From Phycomyces nitens (taxonomy: Eukaryota > Mucoromycota > Mucoromycetes > Mucorales > Phycomycetaceae), in NCBI GenBank assembly GCA_022702545.1, contig JAHRBC010000007.1, forward strand, positions 806,001 through 870,000: a DNA stretch of 64,000 bases, written 5' to 3'. A program made the translations under genes and the position numbers. Of this stretch, positions 1 to 11,123 are shown piece by piece (positions within the stretch are counted from its first letter, which is position 1; every line of letters begins with the position of its first letter). Below the pieces are notes generated by a model. It made no database searches. It was not told the origin of the DNA and saw nothing but the letters and a program-made list of their open reading frames with translations.

Positions 1-58
1 TATTCTCTCTATAGTTCTTCTTGTGCCTTTTTAAACACATCTTTTTTTTTGTCTTAAC

Positions 59-2350
59 ATGGCCGCTGCTGCCGGAGGTCTTCCCCTTGTGCCGCTCTCT
101 TCTTTCGCCAAAGAATCATCTGTACATGCCAGTGCATACGCTCTAGCAAACGAGACCCTTACAAAGGCAAAACAGGCAAACCCTCCTCTCTCGGTGGGTG
201 CCCTCCGACGACTGATCGAAGATGTACGAATCGAGGAGAGCAGTTTAGATCGTGTCGCCCGTCAGATGCAGTCTGTCCAATCAGCAACAGCCTTCAACTG
301 GGATCCGGATGTCCTTGCCAAACAGATTGCAATTCTCGATTGCCAACTGTTTGGAGGAGCCATTCTCAAAAAACAATGGCTGTGTCAACTGGACCGCCAG
401 CAAACCAAGCTCATCCCTCTCCTGGACTTCCATCGTTACCTCACCCACAGCATAGCCCACCAGGTCATCTATTGGGCGGAGCTTATGAAATGCGGTCCCC
501 AGGCTGCCAGAGTGGCCCCACCCGTACGTCAAAAGGACAATCTGGTCTCGCACCTTGTCCGGGTCGCCTATCTGCTGTTGCATGCCTATCGCGACTTCTC
601 TGGCTGTGCAGCCATCCTGCGGGCCCTCACCATGCCAGAGGTCAGACGTCTCCGCAGATTGTGGAACCATTGTCCAGCCCGGACCAAGGACATGTTCCGT
701 GAACTAGTCCAGGTCATATCTCCCCTGAACAACTACCAGGCCTACCACGACATGTTGCGCCATAAGATCGAGCTCTTTTCGCGTGACCATCAGCGACGGG
801 GATCCGCCGGAATCATGATCGCCATTCCTTGGATAGACCCGCACCTCCTGTCTATCCAGTCCATCATTACGGCTTATACTGCCGGAGACCATTATGAACC
901 GATCGAGGTCTCGTCCTTTGACCCGGCAGATCTTGTGTTGTCTTCACCAGGCGCCCGCAAACTGGCATTTGTGATGTCAGTCCTCGAACTATGTCAGCAC
1001 AACTCAACCACCGAGTCAATCGACCTTGTTGAGGATGCACTCGGTCTGGGGGCAGCCACAAGCAAGCGTGCCTCGACCCTCAAGCCAATTCATCTCGAAG
1101 GACTCCGGGTGTCTGTCATACCCATCTCGGATCTCAACCGACTCGCACCAGGCGATCCAATCGTCAACCATTGGCTTGTCTCTCGTGTGTATCTCAGAAA
1201 GGACCAGCTGATGGACGAGAGTATCGAAGTCGAGCCACTTATGCACAATGAACAAATCCGATCAGAAAATGATGACAGAACCGAAATCATCATTCCCCAG
1301 ACCCCTCTTTCCCGCCGTCCAAGCACAGTCATCCTTTTGCCTGAAGAGGAAGATGGGCCAAAAGAGGTCCAGGACGATGTTGACAGCTCAAGTCAGGCAG
1401 AGATCCTGCGCGAACAAGTACGCCAGCAAGAACAAAGACAAAAAGACGAAAGAAGAGACGAGGCCATTGAGCGCCAAAACGAACAAAAGATTGAACAAGA
1501 CCTGCCTAATGGAATGCAACAAGAAATAGACCAAGAGGTTGAGCCAGAAGAGACAGAAGACAAGTCTAGTCAAGACAAGACACTTGTGCCACACGCCGAT
1601 GACTGGCCAGGTCCGGCTGCCCCATTCACAGATGCCGAACAGGACCAGGCTCAGGATGGCGGTGTAAAGAGTGTGGCCGGCCAGTCGGTTGAAAATTGTC
1701 AGGACAGCACCAGCAGCAGCACAGCCAAGAATACCAAAAAGTCCCGCCTGTCACCCACTGCCCCCGAATTTGTGCCTCTGAAGAAATCCACAACCAACAC
1801 CTCGATACTCCAGGCATCAATGAAGTGGCGAACGGGCTCCCCCGTCTTGACTGACACGCCCAGTCCGGACATGGTTGATGACGACGACCAGTCCGAGAAG
1901 TGGACTGGTTACCATCCAACCACTTTGGATCCCAAGCAAAGTCTGAGTGGAGAAGACAATGTTGACGATGACGATGACGAGGAGATCTGGAGGGGCTATC
2001 CTGGACGTGATCTCAGCAGCATATCAAATGAAACCAGCCCCCGTCGTGGGTCCTCACAGTCCGAGGGCTCTGAGTCATGGAAAGGATACGAAGCCATGAA
2101 GATGGAGTCTGACTGGCGGCTGGAGTCGGCTCTAAAGGTCAAGGAGAATGATTGGCAGCGATACGCCCTGGGGACATTGGATGAAGACGAATTGGATTCG
2201 AGCACGATGTTGAATGGAGAGTTTGAGAAGTCGCGGCAGGCTCGTGGCCAGGTTGAACATGGCTTGTTTGAACAGAATACTTTCCGCAAAGCAATCAAGA
2301 CTTCAAATGTCCAACCCAACCCACAAAACACAAACCGTTTCACGCCTTGA
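59..2350 (+). CDS. Ras guanine-nucleotide exchange factor (RasGEF/CDC25 domain)
   Basis: Single-exon 763-residue protein. Residues about 80-320 look like a catalytic RasGEF domain: the start LAKQIAILDCQLF, the core LRALTMPEVRRLRRLW and the following LSPLNNYQAYHDMLRH-like stretch are the family's signature blocks. It should catalyse GDP release from a Ras-type GTPase at a membrane. I see no N-terminal RasGEF_N, SH3 or PH domain, so it is shorter than yeast Cdc25. The C-terminal half is acidic and low complexity, with a probable charged coiled coil around 445-490. Four W-x-G-Y-like repeats lie about 30 residues apart near residues 613, 643, 673 and 698 (EKWTGY, EIWRGY, ESWKGY, DWQRY). The start is the first ATG, 58 bases into the window. 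The gene converges with the BRD8-like gene, 135 bp away. Family call is good; the substrate GTPase is unknown. Confidence 0.85.
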   Translation: MAAAAGGLPLVPLSSFAKESSVHASAYALANETLTKAKQANPPLSVGALRRLIEDVRIEESSLDRVARQMQSVQSATAFNWDPDVLAKQIAILDCQLFGGAILKKQWLCQLDRQQTKLIPLLDFHRYLTHSIAHQVIYWAELMKCGPQAARVAPPVRQKDNLVSHLVRVAYLLLHAYRDFSGCAAILRALTMPEVRRLRRLWNHCPARTKDMFRELVQVISPLNNYQAYHDMLRHKIELFSRDHQRRGSAGIMIAIPWIDPHLLSIQSIITAYTAGDHYEPIEVSSFDPADLVLSSPGARKLAFVMSVLELCQHNSTTESIDLVEDALGLGAATSKRASTLKPIHLEGLRVSVIPISDLNRLAPGDPIVNHWLVSRVYLRKDQLMDESIEVEPLMHNEQIRSENDDRTEIIIPQTPLSRRPSTVILLPEEEDGPKEVQDDVDSSSQAEILREQVRQQEQRQKDERRDEAIERQNEQKIEQDLPNGMQQEIDQEVEPEETEDKSSQDKTLVPHADDWPGPAAPFTDAEQDQAQDGGVKSVAGQSVENCQDSTSSSTAKNTKKSRLSPTAPEFVPLKKSTTNTSILQASMKWRTGSPVLTDTPSPDMVDDDDQSEKWTGYHPTTLDPKQSLSGEDNVDDDDDEEIWRGYPGRDLSSISNETSPRRGSSQSEGSESWKGYEAMKMESDWRLESALKVKENDWQRYALGTLDEDELDSSTMLNGEFEKSRQARGQVEHGLFEQNTFRKAIKTSNVQPNPQNTNRFTP

Positions 2351-2485
2351 CACCATCATCATCATTTTCTTTAAAGAAGAGAGATTTGTTTTTATACCCA
2401 CACAAAAAATATATTAATCCATTTTTTCACATTTAAAATATACATTTTATTATTATTATTTTATTATTATTATTATTTTACTTTA

Positions 2486-3620
2486 TTACTCGGCTATGCT
2501 CTTTTGTCGATCTTTTACAATCGATGCTTTTCTTATATGTGCACACGCAGACGAGGTTGTATCGGCCATCTTGAAGATATTGATTTGTTCGGTAGCGTCC
2601 TCCAACATTTCCAGTGCCATTTGATAGACCTCTGTTCCTTCCTTATTATACATTAATGAATTTGTCAACATTAACACCACATCCCTCTCAAATTCAGTGG
2701 TCGTCTTGATCAACTAAACACACAACATAACATCATTAGAAATCCACACCAGAATCACCCTCTCTTTTTATATGTAAAATAATAATTACCCCATCTCGGA
2801 TTCGGTTCTTGATCGTCTTCATGTCCATTGGGTGCTTGACAATCTCATAGTAAAGTGGGGCCGTTGCTTCCTTGATTGGATTCATAAACATTGCTCCATT
2901 CTTGTGGTTTGCAATCTCCCGCCACAACAAGCTAATGTTCTTTTGCCAGGACTTTTGACGTTGGTCATCCTTACCCCGCTTTCGGTCAGTGCCAGATGGC
3001 GTGGAGGTCCGAGAATGACTGGCCGTGTTACTCTCACTGCCTGTCACACTCTCGGTACCATCTGCGTCGTTCATGTACCGGTCATGCATTTCTGCAGCCG
3101 GCGAAGCTTCTTGACCATCTCCCGTGCTGCTGACCCGGTCTGGACTGTTGTACTTGTTCGATTCGTATGGATCATAGAGGCCACTGTCCAGCCGGATTCT
3201 TTTGGTGCGTAATTCATCTGGTGTGTTGTCCTCGTCTTCATAATCTCCATCGTTGTGGCTATGGTGGTGGTCATAGTGGTAGGCCTGAAAGTCTTCCAGT
3301 TTCCGCTTATGTTGGAGTGTGTGAAAGGATGAGGGTGGTGTGTGTGGTGATTTGTCGGAAGAGGCCTGCCCAACCGAGTTTTCTGTGGAATTAACAGTCG
3401 CCTGTACTGGATGAATATCTTTAGAGGTGTCTTTGAGTGATTGAACGAGTGTCGATGTGCCTCTTTGAGGGTCTACCTCCTCTGGCCTATCGTTTGTTGA
3501 ATCTTTTATTTGTGAGTGTGCTGATAACGACTCTATTTCTATCTCTTGTTCATGTTCAGGTTCAGGTTCTGGTTCATGTTCAAGTTCATGTTTTAGTTGT
3601 AGTTGTAGTTGTAGTCTTGA

Positions 3621-3654
<34 letters not shown>

Positions 3655-4960
3655 AATTCAGGCTCTGGCTCTGGTTCTGGCTCTAGTTCTGGCTCTTGTT
3701 TTAATACAACTTTTTCACGTTCTGATTCAAAGTGTGCTTCATAGTGTGCTTCAGAATGTGGTTCTGATTGTAGTTCTGGTTCAGGTTGTAGTTGTAGTTG
3801 TGGTTCTGATTTTAGTTCTGGCTCTGATCGTGGTTCAGGTTGTGGCTCTTGCTTTTGCTCTCGCTCCAATTCCACTTCTGGTTCCACTTTTGATCCCACT
3901 TCTGGTCCCACTTCTGGTCCCACTTCTGGTCCCACTTCTGGTCCCACTTCTGGCTCCATCTCTTGTTCCATCTCTTGCTCCATCTCTTGCTCCATCTCTT
4001 GCTCCATCTCTGGTTCCATTTCTAGTTCCATTTCTGATTCAGGTGCTGGTGTAGGGGTTGGCATTGGTGTTGTTGATTCTGGGAGAAGGGTTACCTCTGT
4101 CGTGGGCGTTTCCATTTTTATGGCAACTCCAGCCGGTTCTTTGTCTTGTCTTTCCTTTAGTAGATCAACCAGCCTTGAATCCCACCGTCCAGCTTTTATG
4201 TCGTCTATCTCAGAAACCAATCTCATAAACTCTTCTTCGTCCTTCTTGATTGCCGACTTTAGTTCGTCCATTCTTTGCATATAGAGTTGTCGAGCCAGCT
4301 TTACTACAGACGGCATGTCTGGTATAGGTCCTGTCTTGGATAAACGTCTATATTTAAATATTTAAAATATTTTAAATATTATATATATACATATATACAT
4401 ATATATATACATATATATATATACACATACATACATATATATATATAGAAATATACATACACACATACACACATACATATATATACACACATACATACAT
4501 ATATACATATACATATATACATATATACATACATATATATATATATTTGCCTTGTTTACCTCTCTGCTTCTAGATCTTCTACAAGAAGATAGTATTGTAA
4601 AGAGCAATTCTATAATTTTCCGCGTTAATCTTCATATTCTTTAATTCCTCATGTTCTCTGTCATCCCATATAGATGTGTATTGATCTCATTAGAATAGCA
4701 ATATACGCGTGCAAAAATAAAACCGCGTCCTTTTTCTTTTTTCTTTTGCTAATTATGAATTGAATTCGTGTTTATCTTTTTTTATATATATAAAGATCAA
4801 AGGATTGATTTACCTTTTGATTAAAGAATTCCGGTTGTCGTTGCAGCATGGCATGATGCTTAAGATTACGTGCGATCTGGACCCAATTGTCTTCGCCGAA
4901 TTTGTAGACTGCTTGGGCCAGCAATAGTTTCTCCAGAATCGTCCAGTCCGTGGTCGCCAT
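2486..4960 (-). CDS. BRD8-like bromodomain protein (NuA4/TIP60-type subunit)
   Basis: Four exons: 4960-4814, 4609-4560, 4347-2790 and 2713-2486, giving about 660 residues. Exon 1 encodes a SANT-like N terminus ([27 protein letters not shown]). The 50-nt exon 2 continues with [16 protein letters not shown], which matches the position where animal BRD8 reads QKHCASQYSELL. A coiled coil follows ([15 protein letters not shown]). A long acidic, repeat-rich linker then leads to a C-terminal bromodomain split by intron 3: the first part is [18 protein letters not shown] and the second is [20 protein letters not shown]8 and its fission-yeast counterpart belong to the NuA4 histone acetyltransferase complex, so a chromatin role is expected. 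Intron 2 is full of AT/TACA microsatellite. Family assignment rests on the bromodomain type plus the N-terminal SANT-like block. Confidence 0.82.
3541..4080 (-). repeat. Acidic codon-repeat tract inside the BRD8-like exon
   Basis: Short in-frame tandem repeats encode Glu-Pro, Glu-Met-Glu-Gln and Glu-Val-Gly-Pro units. The clearest array, near 3890-4020, has 12-nt and 15-nt units repeated four to five times. The reverse strand gives a hydrophobic Val/Leu ORF that is only a shadow. Such arrays usually vary in length between strains. Confidence 0.85.
4362..4555. repeat. AT/ATAC microsatellite in intron 2 of the BRD8-like gene
   Basis: Nearly pure alternating TA with CATA interruptions over about 190 bp. 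It lies wholly within the intron bounded by 4559 and 4348, so it does not affect coding. ORFs read through it are artefacts. Confidence 0.9.
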
Positions 4961-6301
4961 TATATTATTATTGTTGCTGTTGCTGTTGTTGCTTGTTCAA
5001 AGGGAATACAATGCAAAATTAAAGAAAAAAGAACAAGAAAAAACAGGTTGATGCCAGACACAGATTTGCGTAATATTTTATGCTCTTCTTGTTCGTCTTG
5101 TTCTTGTTCTTCTTTGGATTTGTATATTTGGTTTAGTAAAATGGGAAAGAGCGAGAAAAAATAGCAAGTCTTTTTATTTTTTATTTTTTTATTTATTTGC
5201 ATTCTCTTTTTGGAATTATAAATATACATTTATACACATTTTATATTTATATTTATATTTATATATATATATATATTTATATATGTATATAAAAATATGT
5301 ATATAACTTTTTTCAAATGCATTCATACAAGGCAGGGCGACTGGACTATATGCACCACTTGTACTTTTTTGTTTTTGTTTTTGTTTTCTTCTAGTAGAAT
5401 CGATGTCATGATATCAACAGATATTTATATATATATATTTATATAAAGGGCTTTTTTTTAATATACAGTTTCACAAAGATGGTCTTTACAGTGGCAATAG
5501 ATATTACCTGATCGAACACCCGACATTTAGTTTAATATACGCATTTATTGACCAATAATACTAGCCACGGTTGTTAAACAATGCACAGAGAGGTATTTTT
5601 AATCAATCCCCGACAATAGGAAAACAAGTTGTACAGTGCAATACGTTGGTGAACCCCATCTTTAGTCTTGTGCCAAGCAAGGCTTATCTTGAAAAAAAAA
5701 AAAGAATAAGGAAGAAAGGATATCCAGACTAGCTAAAAGATGTATGTCAAACAGGCTCTATTGCTCTTTGGTGTTTCCCAATATTGGGCAAGGGCACCAC
5801 CAGCCACAAACTGCTATATCTGTATATATGTATATATTGAAAAAATTGGGTTTTATCCTGAATAAATTATCGCTAATATTAGCCAATAGAATCGTCTTTT
5901 AATCATATCCCGTAATTTTATTGGCACAAAATCAGGCAAATGAAACGAGACAGTTCATATCCATGTTGTGTGGTAGCCCATGATTATTTACTCTCTACAA
6001 TTTCCACTGGCATACACAGTGTGATTGTAGAGAGATGTTTTGCATATAACCATGGCAACAAATACAGCATCAAATTTATAATCATCTGGCCGAATAAAAA
6101 TATTTAACAATCACAGTTACTAAACTTTACACGTCACTTGTATCACATCACCAAAAAGAAAAAGAAAAATATCCATGACAGATTGGATTTTATTGACCCC
6201 CCCCCCTCCACCCCCCACCCCTTTTGATTTTGACTTTTAAAAAATAAAATAATATATATAATATAAATACATATTATTTTATATTACTGTATATTTTGGC
6301 C
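4961..6301. other. Intergenic, AT-rich, no gene seen
   Basis: Lies between the divergent BRD8-like and Tim17-family genes. It has AT microsatellite near 5240-5310 and 5425-5450, and a C-rich tract near 6197-6222. No tRNA, ORF of substance or recognisable repeat was found. It presumably holds both promoters. Confidence 0.6.
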
Positions 6302-7046
6302 ATGAACAATTCTTCTCAACCACCAGTTCCTTCCCCAAGGCCTCAAACAATTGCCCCACCACCAACACCTTCATCTGAATACGCCTACTCAAACTTACCT
6401 CCCCAAGAACTCCCTCCAGTCACAACTCATGAATACCCTGGAGGACCCTTGGGCCGTGCAGGTCTCGAAACCAAACCGCGTCTAATCCTTTTGACATCTG
6501 TCGGCACCCTTTGGGGATTCGCAATCGGATCCTTTTTGGGAGGTCAGCAAGCAGGTCTACAGTACCTCGCCGAGAATGCCCATCGTCTGCCTACCACGGT
6601 TCAGGGCTGGTACTTTTATCACAAGACAAAGAACTACCGAATGGCATTGGGTGGAATCAAACGAGGTGCAAAGTTTGCTGGTCGAACAGGTGGTCTGTGC
6701 TTAATGTACGGCGCAATCGAAGCAGGTCTTGATGACATTAGAGGGGAAGCAGACGTAGCCAACTCGGTTATTGCCGGTGTCACTGCAGGAACCATATTCT
6801 CGGCTATCAGTAAGTCTAATCCAACAAAGAAACGTCCTTTCTTTCTTTTTTTCTAATATATAATATAATATAATAATAGCCCGGCTTACCCGTGGTAGTT
6901 TCAGGTACTCTGTCTTGTTTGGTGCAGCATTTGGACTGGCCACTGGTGGATTGTCAGACTTGCATCGATATGCCACTGGTCATCCTCCTTCATATGTCCA
7001 ATGGCTGAAGCATAAAGTGTCCAAGGAAGATCAAAAGGATCATTGA
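6302..7046 (+). CDS. Tim17/Tim22/Tim23/Pmp24-family membrane protein
   Basis: Two exons, 6302-6809 and 6880-7046, joined across a GT-AG intron, give 224 residues. The first real ATG is at 6302. The N terminus is Pro-rich and presumably disordered. From about residue 60 there are Gly-rich hydrophobic segments typical of this family (LWGFAIGSFLGGQQAG; ALGGIKRGAKFAGRTGG; FGAAFGLATGG), four in all. The segment LAENAHRLPTTVQGWYFYHK precedes the second one. Family members sit in the mitochondrial inner membrane or in peroxisomes. This one does not look like canonical Tim17, Tim22 or Tim23, so I leave it unnamed. Without splicing the ORF would end in an artefactual Lys/Phe tail at 6856. Confidence 0.75.
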
Positions 7047-7308
7047 ATATCCATAGACAGTGGGGAATGCTTTATAGAAAGCAAATGTCTGGTTGAGAAG
7101 CAACAAGCTTATATATAGAGTAATAAAAGCAACCAAGAGTTTCAGGTTCACAGGTCAAGCCCCACAAATACATACATACATACAGATCTTTTCACTTTGT
7201 CCGTGTTCGATTTTTCAAAGAGTAAAATATCGAGGGTTTTTTTCTTTTCCTTGGCTTTTCTCATGAAAGAAGTACAAATTGACAAGCTGCAAGAATATAC
7301 TATTGATG

Positions 7309-7659
7309 TATGGTGCATTCGGACTTTGATTTCAATATTTTCATGTACTTTTCAAAAACCCAAGACTTTTGGAAAAACAAGGTTATAAAGAATCCAGGCC
7401 GCACGTAGGATAGCCATAGTATTGATTGATGTAATACCGTGGCTTTATTTTTAATTAAAAAAGCTTTAACAAAAAGCCTTGGTGTTTTAAAGATTTGATA
7501 GTAAGAGACGGTTATATAGCAGAGATCATAATTATATTCTCTCTCCAGTATGGCGAATGTTAAATACCATTATTATTATATTATTTTACCTGTGGAGTTT
7601 TATCAAGCGAAATTGAACAAATTCGAACAAGGTCGATAGTCAAAGCTAAATGTACCAGA
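7309..7659. repeat. Dispersed repeat, copy A (~350 bp)
   Basis: Homologous, in the same orientation, to 10752-11123. The longest shared runs include the segment around 7396-7440 and the stretch with TTAATTAAAAAAGCTTTAAC near 7451-7475. I judge similarity to be high (roughly 85-90% by eye) with small indels. The copies flank the F-box gene. Boundaries are fuzzy and I see no TG...CA ends. The rest of 7047-7887 shows nothing except an AT run at 7859-7880. Confidence 0.8.
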
Positions 7660-7887
7660 TATCCGAGTTATTATTAAATGTTCCCCGAGATCCAAGTACC
7701 AGTACAGTTGAACAAGAGACCTGTACGTTTAATACATTTCAGAAATCTTGATGTACAAAAAAAATTATAATTTGGAAATACTAAAAAGAAATGGGTCTAG
7801 GTAATGATAGAATATTGTATTGTATTGCAGTCAATATAGTGGTTTCTGTATACAAGATATATATATATATATATATATATACAAGAT

Positions 7888-9837
7888 CTAGTTCAATGTT
7901 TTGTACAAAGTATCTCCAAATGTTATATTGAGATAATAACAATTGTCAATAATACACTCAGCTGCATAGAGGCATTCAAGTATGGCACAACCACGGTAAA
8001 GATCTTTTTTCCAGTTATTCTTTGTGTTAGATGTGTTGCCATGGCCTCCTGATGCTCTCTTTTTTTCAGACACGTTGTATTGAAAACTGGATAAATAGTC
8101 CTGTACGTATTCGCTTTCTTTCGTTGTTAATTTCCACATCGTATAACTCCATCCAGAATATCTGCGATACTCATGTTTGGCATAATACCAATCTGTCTTT
8201 GCGTTTTTAGTCGGATCATCCTTGTCCGAAAGATCTTCATCAAATGTTTTACGGGGTGTAAGAAACTGACGTATTAAAGGCATCTTCCATTTACTAGACT
8301 TCTTCTTTTCTCTAGGCGGCGTTTTGATAGTTGTCTGGCATAGAGCAAAAACACCAAAATTCATTTCTCCATCTCCATCTCCATCTCCATTAGAATCAAA
8401 ATCGTCCGATATGCTGAATCGTATACTGGTTAATCGAAGGATTATAAACGATGTTTTTGACATATCAACAGAGAGAGTTCCAGTTTTATGGCATATTTGA
8501 CCGTGTATACTCGTATCTAACAGCCACATGTAGCTCAATCGCGGACAATGGAGGGAGACAAAATTTAGTGTTTCTGCAGTAATTGCTGAATAGTGAATCT
8601 CCAGAACTCGTAATCCGTGTGGGTTTGAACGTGTTGGTGCACTTGGGTCAATGATAATCCATCTTGCACACAGCTTTAATGCCTTTAAAGCAACACAGGA
8701 ATCCAGAATATGGTTGAGTGTGACTGAAGAGGGTTTGGATGAGATATGAAGATAGCCCAGACATGTATAGTGGTCAAGTGCCATTGCAGCCGTCAGTGGA
8801 TTTTTTGTAAATTCATATTCAAAATATTCGAAAGATAAGGTCTCGAGTGTGTCTGCAAATGGTTCCACAGATGCCTTGATGATGGAGACTAAATTTGTTT
8901 TGTTCATTACAGGTCCGGTAAGTTCGCAGTCAACATGCCCAAGTGATGTGTTGGACAGACCAAAATGCTTCCAAATAGCAAGATATGTCTGTGCTGATCT
9001 AGAGGCTACGGTTGCTTGAAAGCTTTTCAGGTGTCTAAATGAATGTGGGATAGTTGGGAAACTAGCTGATGCTATTTCAGATTGATATTCTACCGTCTTG
9101 TCATTTTCACCAATAACTAATCCTTCGAGTGTATGTAGATTTGGATACTTTGCAGCAAAGTAGCACATCCACCTGTGCACTGTTGTTTGAGCATATATTT
9201 TCAAAAAAGTCAAACGGGTGGCAGGAACCATAATATCCACCGTCTTGATATCGTGAATGGTCAAGGGACTAAGAACTATGTTGATTGATAGGTACTCTAG
9301 TTGGCATAGAGAACTGTGAAGCATTTCAAAGTCTTTTATCGTAAATTGTAGTGAAATAGTCAGCTTTGACAGGAATTGTAAAGAGCACACTATATCCAGC
9401 ACTATCTTTTTGGCTCTCGAGATGGTGCAGTCTAACAAGCTGAAGACAAGTTCGTTTAGAGATCCCCATGATGACCAGTCTGTTGGCATTGTAAAACTGC
9501 TTTGATCCAATAAATAGTTTAGAATGCAAAGGTATCTCAACTTTGGAAATGTTTGCTGGAGAATACGAATCTGCTTTTCAGTAACATGAACGGCTTCGCC
9601 CAAAGTCAATGATTTGGTGTGGTAGAGGTTCCTTTGGACACTTTTGTAGCCTTGTTCATATGTCTTGCAAATAGAGTCTAATCCTGAACTGCTGGATATT
9701 TGTATCTCTTCCCATAATGATTCTTGAAAGGGCACCGAGAACCTTTTGTTAACTAGGGAGCACTGGATTTTGTCCTTGTTTGAAAGGAGCTTTGCAATCT
9801 GAAAAAGGATATCGAGTGGCAGGTGTGATATAAGCAT
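7888..9837 (-). CDS. F-box protein with degenerate leucine-rich repeats
   Basis: Single-exon ORF of 649 residues from the first ATG at 9837. The N terminus is an F-box: LPLDILFQIAKLLSNKDK, then LVNKRF and LWEEI. The remainder has loosely repeated Leu-rich units (for example LRYLCILNYL, LKALKLCARW, LRVLEIHYS, LSYMWLLDTS), as expected of an F-box/LRR substrate adaptor for an SCF ubiquitin ligase. A short (Gly-Asp)n run lies near residue 480. Large F-box families are common in this type of fungus, and the target cannot be predicted. The gene is framed by direct ~350-bp repeats on both sides. Confidence 0.8.
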   Translation of the reverse strand: MLISHLPLDILFQIAKLLSNKDKIQCSLVNKRFSVPFQESLWEEIQISSSSGLDSICKTYEQGYKSVQRNLYHTKSLTLGEAVHVTEKQIRILQQTFPKLRYLCILNYLLDQSSFTMPTDWSSWGSLNELVFSLLDCTISRAKKIVLDIVCSLQFLSKLTISLQFTIKDFEMLHSSLCQLEYLSINIVLSPLTIHDIKTVDIMVPATRLTFLKIYAQTTVHRWMCYFAAKYPNLHTLEGLVIGENDKTVEYQSEIASASFPTIPHSFRHLKSFQATVASRSAQTYLAIWKHFGLSNTSLGHVDCELTGPVMNKTNLVSIIKASVEPFADTLETLSFEYFEYEFTKNPLTAAMALDHYTCLGYLHISSKPSSVTLNHILDSCVALKALKLCARWIIIDPSAPTRSNPHGLRVLEIHYSAITAETLNFVSLHCPRLSYMWLLDTSIHGQICHKTGTLSVDMSKTSFIILRLTSIRFSISDDFDSNGDGDGDGEMNFGVFALCQTTIKTPPREKKKSSKWKMPLIRQFLTPRKTFDEDLSDKDDPTKNAKTDWYYAKHEYRRYSGWSYTMWKLTTKESEYVQDYLSSFQYNVSEKKRASGGHGNTSNTKNNWKKDLYRGCAILECLYAAECIIDNCYYLNITFGDTLYKTLN

Positions 9838-10166
9838 GGTAGAGATAAACGTCAAGCACAAAGACAAACCAAAGGGTTTTAATGAATTTGGTTTTTATTC
9901 TTTTTTTTGTGTGATGAGCATGTATTGCAAATCATGGGACGATGAGTGGCTGTCCTACCCACGCAACATTCATAACTCATTTCCAGATCCAACAATAACC
10001 TACAATCTTCTTTCCCACATCATATCACTTTAACCGTACGTCCTATTATACAGAATTATCGACAAAACTAGTACGATATCTCGGGTACACTTTTAGTTTA
10101 TCGAGAGAAAAATCGATACATTATTACAGTTTTTAGCTCTTCTTAAGAACAAACTGCTTACACAGG

Positions 10167-10776
10167 TCAGACCTTGTGGTAGGAGATAGTTGTGCAATTT
10201 TGGAGAGAGAGAGAGAGACGCAGTATAATGGTCGGCGCATCAGTTCGTCCGCTAGTCCGCTCTGGTTGTTGCTTTCTTTCTATACTAGTAGTGGTCCTAT
10301 CTATCGGATTGTATTCATCCTTTAGTAGGTCTTGTATCCTAATCCGTTTACGTTCCACAGTAGCCTCTTCATCTTCCTTGGTGGGTTGGGTCTCCATGTT
10401 CCTTTTGGCGAATAACTGGCTCAGGTAACTCTCTCACGCCACCGTCAGTCACAATCAGCCACTTCTGTGTCACCTTCTAGAGCCGGCATCGTTCCTTGAA
10501 GCCCATGCTTCTTACTTTTGGACATTTGAAGAAAGGATACCTAGCGGGCTGTTCAAATCCCTTGCATAGTTTACATGTCTTGCTACAGACGGACGCATCA
10601 TGCGCTTCCTCTTGACGGTTGTTCCATCCAGTTCGTTCTGGATGTGCTGTCAATTGTTCTGCAAGAAAGATCTGTAATTTGTTCATGCGGTCCATGAGCT
10701 CTTTGATTCTTTTATCGACTTTGACTATACCTTTGCTTTCTTTTCCGTTGTATATGATGCATTCAGACTTTACCAA
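10167..10776 (-). pseudogene. Possible retroelement gag-like fragments
   Basis: Two reverse-strand reading frames, 10776-10477 and 10397-10167, in different frames. The first has a charged helix (VDKRIKELMDRMNKLQIF) followed by a Cys cluster (CSKTCKLCKGF then FFKCPK) that recalls a zinc knuckle. The second starts with METQPTKEDEEATVERK and is basic. It abuts repeat copy B. I do not recognise it firmly; it could equally be a decayed cellular gene. Confidence 0.3.
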
Positions 10777-11123
10777 CGTTTTTTTACATACTTTTCAAAA
10801 TCCAAAGACTTTTGCAAAAATAAGGATAGCAGAAATCCAGGCCGCACGTAGGATAGCCATAGTATTGATTGATGTAATACTGTGGCTTTATTTTTAATTA
10901 AAAAAGCTTTAACAAAAAGCCTTGGTGTTCTAAAGATTTGATAGTAAGAGATGGTTACATAGCAGAGATCATAATTATATTTTCCAGTATGTCAGATGTT
11001 AAATACCATTATTATTATTATTATTATTTTACCTGTGAATTTGTATCAAACGAAATTGAAACGAAATTGAAACGAAATTGAAACAAATTCGAATAAGGTC
11101 GATTGTTAAAGCTAAATGCACCA
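10752..11123. repeat. Dispersed repeat, copy B (~370 bp)
   Basis: Second copy of the repeat at 7309-7659, same orientation. It differs by substitutions and by an 11-bp unit (GAAATTGAAAC) present about three times at 11050-11085 but only once in copy A. Confidence 0.8.

Noticed and set aside
3437..4054. 205-codon hydrophobic ORF on the plus strand
   Set aside because: It is the antisense reading of the Glu/Pro codon repeats of the BRD8-like gene.
4960..5229. 89-codon reverse ORF upstream of the BRD8-like gene
   Set aside because: Low-complexity Lys/Asn/Ile-rich translation of AT-rich DNA with no family resemblance; it is upstream non-coding sequence.
11046..11090. Short regularly repeated units as a CRISPR-like array
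   Set aside because: Only three direct 11-bp units without spacers, in a eukaryotic contig; it is a minor tandem repeat.
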